This document shows positions 16,212-20,281 of a stretch of DNA of 20,281 nucleotides, piece by piece. The translations under genes were made by a program, and so were the position numbers. Source of the DNA: Rikenellaceae bacterium. GTDB taxonomy: Bacteria > Bacteroidota > Bacteroidia > Bacteroidales > UBA932. The notes beneath the pieces were generated by a model, which was not told where the DNA came from, did no database searches, and worked only from the letters and a program-made list of their open reading frames with translations. How positions within the stretch are numbered: the first letter of the stretch is position 1; each line of letters begins with the position of its first letter. Location: the NCBI GenBank assembly GCA_900771005.1, contig CAAGMI010000385.1:1-20281 (forward strand), written 5' to 3'.

Positions 16212-18197
16212 TTATTTGAGTCCGCGTGCGCGAAGAAGTGCCGATGCATCAGGATCTGCACCGCGGAAATTCTTGTAAAGTGTCATCGGTTCATCGCTTC
16301 CGCCCTTCTCAAGGACATTGCGGCGGAAACTCATGGCAGTTTCCTTGTCAAAGATACCGTTCTGCTTGAAGAGTTCGAAGGCATCCTTGTCAAGAACCTC
16401 TGCCCAGAGATAACTGTAGTAGCCTGCGCTGTATCCGCTGCTGCCGAATATATGATTGAAGTAAGTGCTGCGGTAGCGAGGGATTATCTCTTCCACGAGA
16501 CCCATCTCCCTGCAGACCTTCTCTTCGAACGAATCCACGTCCACACCTTCGATGCTGCTGAGCTCGTGCCACTTCATATCAAGTATGCTTGCTGCGCAGA
16601 GCTCTCCGGTAGTGAATCCCTGGTTGAAGTTGGCTGCGGCCTGAACCTTTGCCACGAGTTCTTCAGGAATGACCTCTCCGGTCTGATAGTGGAATGCGTA
16701 TGTGGCGAGGACCTCCGGCTCGAACGCCCAGTTCTCATTGATCTGTGAAGGAAGTTCGACAAAGTCACGCTTTACTGAAGTGCCTCCTGTGGATCTGTAT
16801 GTGCACTGGCTGAGAAGTCCGTGAAGTGCGTGTCCGAACTCATGGAACATAGTCTCGACCTGGTCGATGTTGAGAAGTGAAGGGCTGTCCTCGGTAGGCT
16901 TGTTGAAATTGCCGACGTTGACGATTACAGGACGGATGTTCTGCCCGTCGGCAGTCTTGTACTGGTTGACGAAATTCGTCATCCAGGCGCCCGCCCTCTT
17001 GGTATCGCGAGGATAATAGTCCGTGATTATCACTCCAATCAGAGAGCCGTCAGCGTCCGTGACCTTGAATGCTTCGCATTCAGGGTTGTAAAGAGGAACG
17101 TCCTGAATAGGCTCGAAATTTACTCCGTAAAGCCTGCTGGCATTTCCGAATACGCCCGCACGGACATTCTCCATCTTGAAATACTGCATGACTTCGCTCT
17201 CGTCAAGGTCATAGCGGGCTTTGCGGACCTTTTCCGCATAATACATATAGTCCCAAGGCTCTATCTTGTGACCCGCCATCTTCTCCATATCGGCGATTTC
17301 CTCCTTTGCGCGTGCCATAGCCGCATCCATGATACCGGCAAGGAACTCGTCAACTGTCTTTGAATCTCCCGCCATCTTGTCGTGAAGTATCATTGCCGCA
17401 GGAGTCTCATATCCGAGGATATGCGCCTTCTCTATACGGAGCTCCATCGTGCGCAGCACATTGGCCTTGTTGTCCTTGGCATCATCGTGATTGCCGCGCA
17501 GAGAGTATGCCTTGAATACCTTCTCGCGAAGGTCACGGTCTTCGATGGAAGCCATCTTGTCATAGTAATTTGCAACGGAGAATCCGAACTCCTCCTTGAA
17601 CGCATTGCTCTGGTCCAGAAGGTTGTTGCCGAACACGAGTGCCAGAGAGGCAAGCTCGGTGTTAATCGCCTTCAGCCTCTCCTGCTGCTCGACAGGGAGT
17701 GCGATACCATTGTCCACAAAGCTGTTGTAACAGTCTTTGAGAAGCATCTGCTGCTCTCTGGTAAGACTGCTCTGGTCTGCATTGTATACTTTCTCGACAC
17801 GGGCGAAGAGGTCTGCGTTCATAAAGATGTTGTCGCTGTGTGCGGATACAAGCGGCATTGACTCCTCAACTATCGCGTTGAGAGATTCGGTGGCGTCGCT
17901 CTCACTGATGTTGAACAGGACGTTGGATACCTTCTCGAGGGTCATTCCGCTGGCATCGAGAGCCGCGATCGTGTTTTCGAATGTCGGTTCCTCAGGGTTG
18001 TCGATGATAGCCTGGATCTCAGCGTTCTGCTGAGCGATGCCTTCCTTGATTGCAGGGAGGTAGTCAGCCTCTGTGATCTTGTCGAACGGAGGGATTCCGT
18101 AAGGGGTGTCCCACTCCTGAAGGAAGGGATTCTGGCTCTGATTTGTACATGCTGTAAGTGCGATTGCCATAGCAGCGATTGTTAATGCTCTTTTCAT
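16212..18197 (-). CDS. M3-family oligopeptidase / peptidyl-dipeptidase, lipoprotein
   Basis: A 661-aa zinc metallopeptidase of the thimet oligopeptidase/Dcp group, which cleaves short peptides. The N-terminus MKRALTIAAMAIALTACTNQ is a lipoprotein signal with lipobox LTAC, giving C17 as the lipidated residue. Residues after C17 (TNQSQN) lack the acidic/lysine surface-export pattern known for Bacteroidota lipoproteins, so a periplasm-facing anchor is the more likely location. The zinc motif is HEFGH (H452, E453, H456), with the third ligand E481 in VELPSQ. The substrate region near the C-terminus (YRSTYFNHIFGSSGYSAGYY) is typical of M3. Length fits Dcp-like members (about 670-710). It sits 5 nt after the upstream gene's stop and 8 nt before gpmI. 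Confidence 0.94.
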   Translation of the reverse strand: MKRALTIAAMAIALTACTNQSQNPFLQEWDTPYGIPPFDKITEADYLPAIKEGIAQQNAEIQAIIDNPEEPTFENTIAALDASGMTLEKVSNVLFNISESDATESLNAIVEESMPLVSAHSDNIFMNADLFARVEKVYNADQSSLTREQQMLLKDCYNSFVDNGIALPVEQQERLKAINTELASLALVFGNNLLDQSNAFKEEFGFSVANYYDKMASIEDRDLREKVFKAYSLRGNHDDAKDNKANVLRTMELRIEKAHILGYETPAAMILHDKMAGDSKTVDEFLAGIMDAAMARAKEEIADMEKMAGHKIEPWDYMYYAEKVRKARYDLDESEVMQYFKMENVRAGVFGNASRLYGVNFEPIQDVPLYNPECEAFKVTDADGSLIGVIITDYYPRDTKRAGAWMTNFVNQYKTADGQNIRPVIVNVGNFNKPTEDSPSLLNIDQVETMFHEFGHALHGLLSQCTYRSTGGTSVKRDFVELPSQINENWAFEPEVLATYAFHYQTGEVIPEELVAKVQAAANFNQGFTTGELCAASILDMKWHELSSIEGVDVDSFEEKVCREMGLVEEIIPRYRSTYFNHIFGSSGYSAGYYSYLWAEVLDKDAFELFKQNGIFDKETAMSFRRNVLEKGGSDEPMTLYKNFRGADPDASALLRARGLK

Positions 18198-18202
18198 TTA
18201 TT

Positions 18203-19279
18203 CTATCTTTTGCTGATTACTATGTAAGTAGGGTAATGGTCACTGTACCCGTCGATGAATTTCCCGTTTGAGAATGTCCTGAACGGGGTCCCTTTATATT
18301 TCCCCGACTGTTGGGTCAGGAAATCCCGTTTGAATATGTTCCCGTAATATCCGGCGGCATTCGGCTGTATCCTGAGTCCTCCCTCCGGAGCGGCAGTCAG
18401 GTTCCTGTTGACAAGGATGATGTCGAAGATGTTCCACTCTCCCTTGTATTCCAGAGATCCGAAACCGTCTTTCAGCATCACATAGAAAGGAGAGAAGAAG
18501 TCATTCTCGCCCACATCCTTGATCCTTTCCTTGCCATGAAGCCATATCTTCTGACTGTCATTGACAGGATCGTCGTTCATATCTCCCATAATGACAATCT
18601 TGATACCCGGATATTTCTTCTGCATTTTCTGTGAGTGGCGGTAGATTATGTCGGCGCCTATGCAACGGGTGTCCGTGCCCTTCCCCCCTATCCGGGACGG
18701 AAGATGGGCCACGTAGAATGCAAACTCTTCACCCGCAATCCTACCGTGTACCATAAGGATATCCCTCGTACGGAAGGACCTCCTGTCCTCCTCGTTTATC
18801 TTTATCTCGATATTGGATTCCTTGTCGAAACTGAACGGGATGGATTCGCTGTCTATGTAAGTAAACTCTTTCGGGTTATACAGAAGAGCCACGTCAATGC
18901 CCCGGGGATCCGGGCCTTCCTTGTGAACATATCTGTACCCGACCTTTGAAATCTCCGGCTGCGAGACAAGATCCTTCAGCACCCGCGCGTTTTCCACCTC
19001 CGCAAGCCCGAGGATACTGTGGAACTTACCGTTTTCTTCCGCCATAGCCTTTATCACGGATGCTATGTTGTGAAGTTTTCTGCGGTACTTTTCTTCAGTC
19101 CATTCATTCCTGCCTTCCGGAAGGAAATCCTCATCGTTGGCGTGGGGGTTGTCATATATGTCGAACAGGTTCTCCACGTTGTAGAATCCCACGACATACT
19201 CCCTGCCCATCTTCTTTGAAGCGGAAGACGGCATACAGAGCAGCATCAAAGTCGCAATGACCAGTAATAATTTTTTCAT
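18203..19279 (-). CDS. Exported endonuclease/exonuclease/phosphatase-fold protein
   Basis: A 358-aa protein with a signal peptide (KK, hydrophobic core LLLVIATLMLLCM, then PSSASKK). The EEP fold is shown by its catalytic landmarks: N34 in FYNVENLFD, E94 in LAEVEN, D129 in RGIDVALLY, H192 in AHLPSR, D233 and N235 in GDMNDDP, and the final SDHYP. The family includes nucleases, phosphodiesterases and phosphatases such as sphingomyelinases; substrate cannot be told here. It is probably periplasmic. The start is the ATG at 19279, at the signal peptide; an in-frame start further upstream would run into the divergent promoter. First gene of a four-gene operon with the M3 peptidase, gpmI and manA. 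Confidence 0.9.
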   Translation of the reverse strand: MKKLLLVIATLMLLCMPSSASKKMGREYVVGFYNVENLFDIYDNPHANDEDFLPEGRNEWTEEKYRRKLHNIASVIKAMAEENGKFHSILGLAEVENARVLKDLVSQPEISKVGYRYVHKEGPDPRGIDVALLYNPKEFTYIDSESIPFSFDKESNIEIKINEEDRRSFRTRDILMVHGRIAGEEFAFYVAHLPSRIGGKGTDTRCIGADIIYRHSQKMQKKYPGIKIVIMGDMNDDPVNDSQKIWLHGKERIKDVGENDFFSPFYVMLKDGFGSLEYKGEWNIFDIILVNRNLTAAPEGGLRIQPNAAGYYGNIFKRDFLTQQSGKYKGTPFRTFSNGKFIDGYSDHYPTYIVISKR

Positions 19280-19305
19280 CCGGAAAGTACGAGCAACTAA
19301 TCTTG

Positions 19306-19337
19306 TAAAGATAATTATTTTTGGCGATTGAAACAAT
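19306..19337 (-). promoter_or_regulatory. Candidate promoter of the EEP-M3-gpmI-manA operon
   Basis: On the minus strand, TATCTTTA at 19313-19306 matches TAnnTTTG in all but the last base. ATTG at 19337-19334 lies 20 nt upstream of it as a possible -33 element. The leader would be about 20-26 nt. It interlocks with the antitoxin promoter on the other strand. This is a weaker match than the other promoters. Confidence 0.4.
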
Positions 19338-19350
19338 TGTTATATATTTG
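19320..19350 (+). promoter_or_regulatory. Promoter of the toxin-antitoxin operon (TTTG-N19-TATATTTG)
   Basis: This is the best promoter in the window: TTTG at 19320-19323, a 19-nt spacer, and TATATTTG at 19343-19350. Both elements match the Bacteroides -33/-7 consensus at the canonical distance. The ATG is 19 nt downstream of the -7 box. The -7 box lies within the left arm of the inverted repeat at 19344-19371, suggesting autorepression. Confidence 0.8.
19332..19341. repeat. Perfect 10-bp palindrome AACAATTGTT in the toxin-antitoxin promoter
   Basis: AACAATTGTT reads the same on both strands. It lies between the -33 and -7 elements of the antitoxin promoter, next to the larger inverted repeat. 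It could be a second repressor half-site or coincidence in AT-rich DNA. Confidence 0.4.
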
Positions 19351-19371
19351 TACAAAACGTTATACAAATAT
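19344..19371. promoter_or_regulatory. Operator-like inverted repeat over the toxin-antitoxin promoter and start
   Basis: Left arm ATATTTGTA (19344-19352) and right arm TACAAATAT (19363-19371) are perfect 9-bp inverted repeats around a 10-nt spacer. The left arm covers most of the -7 box; the right arm reaches the first two bases of the antitoxin ATG. Ribbon-helix-helix antitoxins typically bind such sites in their own promoters, so this is the likely autoregulatory operator. Confidence 0.65.
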
Positions 19372-19678
19372 GGAAACGACAAGGACTGTACAGACTGCTT
19401 TCAGGTTTACCCCCGACCTTGTGGAAAGGTTGAAGAGAAGGGCGCGCAGGGAGAGGACCAGCGTCAATGCATACGTCGAGAAGGTGCTCGAAAAGGATCT
19501 CGGTACCGATGAGGACAGGTACGAAGCCCTCTACAGAGAGATTGCAAAGGTCAAACTCCAGAAGAATCCTGCACTGAAGGAGTATATCGAAAAGCTTACG
19601 GGAAGCGTTCATTTCACCGAAGAAGAACTTGCTCAGGATCCAAAGCTGGAATATCTGGTTAAAAAATATGGAGAATGA
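19370..19678 (+). CDS. Ribbon-helix-helix antitoxin (Arc/DUF6364-like)
   Basis: A 102-aa basic protein. Residues about 8-44 fit the ribbon-helix-helix fold: a beta strand QTAFRFTPD, helix LVERLKRRARRER, a turn at TSVNAY, then helix VEKVLEKDL. This would bind the operator at 19344-19371. The C-terminal half is charged and helical (about 48-102, ending KLEYLVKKYGE) and probably wraps the toxin. The start is the ATG at 19370. An in-frame TTG at 19328 lies upstream of the promoter -7 box and cannot be used. Its stop overlaps the toxin start as ATGA, ensuring coupled translation. The specific family name is a recollection; the fold and role are the firmer part. Confidence 0.82.
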   Translation: METTRTVQTAFRFTPDLVERLKRRARRERTSVNAYVEKVLEKDLGTDEDRYEALYREIAKVKLQKNPALKEYIEKLTGSVHFTEEELAQDPKLEYLVKKYGE

Positions 19679-20103
19679 AAATCTTTCTGGACACAAATGT
19701 AGTGCTTGACAGAATCAGCAAGCGCTCCGGATCGGCTTTGGCTGGTGACATCTTTTCCTGTTTCAACTCAAATTTCAACAGGATTTATATATCATATCTG
19801 TCCATAGCTGATTCAGCTTACATTTTAAGGAAAACATACTCCCGTCAAGAGTTATTGGAAAAAATTGAAGGCCTTTTAAAAGAATGTTGTGTTCTCCCTA
19901 TGAACGATATGCAGATATATGACGCGTTGAAATGCAAATCACCGGATTTTGAGGACAGCCTGCAGATAATGTGCGCCGAACAGAAAGAATGTGACGTCAT
20001 CCTCACGAACAACGTCACACACTTCAGGGGTTTCACGGATATTCCGGTCCTCACCCCCGCAGAATTCCTGTCACACGCATCATCAACCCCCGCAAGGCTA
20101 TAG
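19675..20103 (+). CDS. PIN-domain ribonuclease toxin (VapC-like)
   Basis: A 142-aa PIN domain protein, expected to be a Mg-dependent RNase whose activity is blocked by the RHH protein encoded just upstream. It begins MKIFLDTNVVLDRI, with acidic residue D6. Further acidic positions are D46 in SIADSAY, E93/D94 in SPDFEDSLQ, and D107 in CDVILTNN, where the DxIlTnN ending is typical of PIN domains. The tail (residues about 132-142) is not conserved-looking. RNA target is unknown: VapC relatives cut tRNA or rRNA. The gene is visibly more AT-rich than its neighbours, mostly in its first two-thirds, with codons such as TTA and ATA that are scarce elsewhere. This suggests acquisition by transfer. Confidence 0.88.
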   Translation: MKIFLDTNVVLDRISKRSGSALAGDIFSCFNSNFNRIYISYLSIADSAYILRKTYSRQELLEKIEGLLKECCVLPMNDMQIYDALKCKSPDFEDSLQIMCAEQKECDVILTNNVTHFRGFTDIPVLTPAEFLSHASSTPARL

Positions 20104-20142
20104 GTATCCGGATCCCTGGCCATCACGGTAAACACCTGCGGT

Positions 20143-20163
20143 TTTTACATAAATTATGTAAAA
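20143..20163. repeat. Perfect 21-nt AT-rich palindrome downstream of the PIN toxin
   Basis: Arms TTTTACATAA (20143-20152) and TTATGTAAAA (20154-20163) are perfectly complementary around a single A. The palindrome begins 40 nt after the toxin stop. It could be an operator for a gene beyond the right edge, or a weak terminator stem. The arms resemble Xer half-sites, but the 6-nt central region of a dif site is missing. Confidence 0.6.
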
Positions 20164-20223
20164 TCAATACTTCGTTAAAAATTTAAAAACTATATAATTT
20201 TCAATCGTTTACAATACAATAGC

Positions 20224-20258
20224 CCGTCAGAGGGTGCTCTGTAGCACCTCTTGAACGG
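20224..20258. other. Imperfect hairpin in the terminal intergenic stretch
   Basis: AGAGGGTGCT (20229-20238) and AGCACCTCT (20243-20251) pair with one bulged G and a CTGT loop. A lower stem of CCGT (20224-20227) with ACGG (20255-20258) extends it across a small interior loop. No T-run follows on either strand, so it is not a standard intrinsic terminator. The surrounding 20104-20281 otherwise holds no gene that I can see and is AT-rich. Confidence 0.4.
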
Positions 20259-20281
20259 CATAGAACAAGAGCCGAAATAAA

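Noticed and set aside
20143..20163. Possible chromosomal dif site
   Set aside because: The right arm resembles the XerD half-site, but the two arms are separated by a single base instead of the six-base central region that Xer recombination needs.
20229..20251. Intrinsic terminator for the toxin gene
   Set aside because: The stem is plausible but no run of T follows on either strand, and it lies about 125 nt after the toxin stop.
1..20281. CRISPR arrays, tRNA or rRNA genes, insertion sequences
   Set aside because: I saw no regularly spaced direct repeats, no recognisable RNA gene, and no transposase or terminal inverted repeats. Coding sequence fills nearly the whole window up to 20103.

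Overview
The window looks like chromosomal DNA from a member of the Bacteroidota, most likely a compact Bacteroidales genome of moderate GC. The reasons are the Bacteroides-type promoter element TAnnTTTG in front of the first gene of each complete operon, the near absence of Shine-Dalgarno sequences, and the family variants seen (RecO, UvrA, the uridine-kinase-like nucleoside kinase, S41 protease, RHH/PIN pair). Genus cannot be decided from the sequence. No rRNA, tRNA, CRISPR array, insertion sequence or prophage gene was recognised.

Layout. (1) Minus strand, 1-3574: uvrA followed 2 nt later by a nucleoside kinase that runs off the left edge. (2) Plus strand, 3622-4470: an EamA-type membrane transporter, divergent from uvrA. 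(3) Minus strand, 9489 down to 4463: a five-gene operon of polyprenyl diphosphate synthase, rdgB (XTP/dITP pyrophosphatase), a U32 peptidase-family protein (TrhP-like), an exported S41 protease and recO. Three junctions are 4-nt ATGA overlaps and the last is a 22-nt overlap. (4) Plus strand, 9530-13850: rsgA, a MATE transporter and an RNase R family exonuclease, also tightly overlapped. (5) Minus strand, 19279 down to 13851: an exported endonuclease/exonuclease/phosphatase-fold protein, an M3 oligopeptidase lipoprotein, gpmI and a short class I mannose-6-phosphate isomerase. (6) Plus strand, 19370-20103: a ribbon-helix-helix antitoxin and PIN-domain toxin pair with an operator-like palindrome over its promoter. 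The last 178 nt hold no gene but contain a perfect AT-rich palindrome and a GC-containing hairpin.

The region is mostly housekeeping: DNA repair (uvrA, recO), nucleotide pool cleaning (rdgB), ribosome maturation and RNA decay (rsgA, rnr), tRNA modification (the U32 protein, by family), isoprenoid synthesis, glycolysis and mannose metabolism, and envelope or periplasmic proteolysis. Only the toxin-antitoxin module at the right end looks accessory. Its toxin gene is more AT-rich than its neighbours.

The most notable signal is in the tiny gaps. Two divergent gaps (47 and 40 nt) each carry two TAnnTTTG boxes back to back, separated by exactly 13 nt in both cases. These boxes end only 5-9 nt before the start codons, so the four genes should have leaderless or almost leaderless transcripts. 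Apparent TTG starts of several genes fall inside these boxes, so the gene starts given here are the downstream ATGs.
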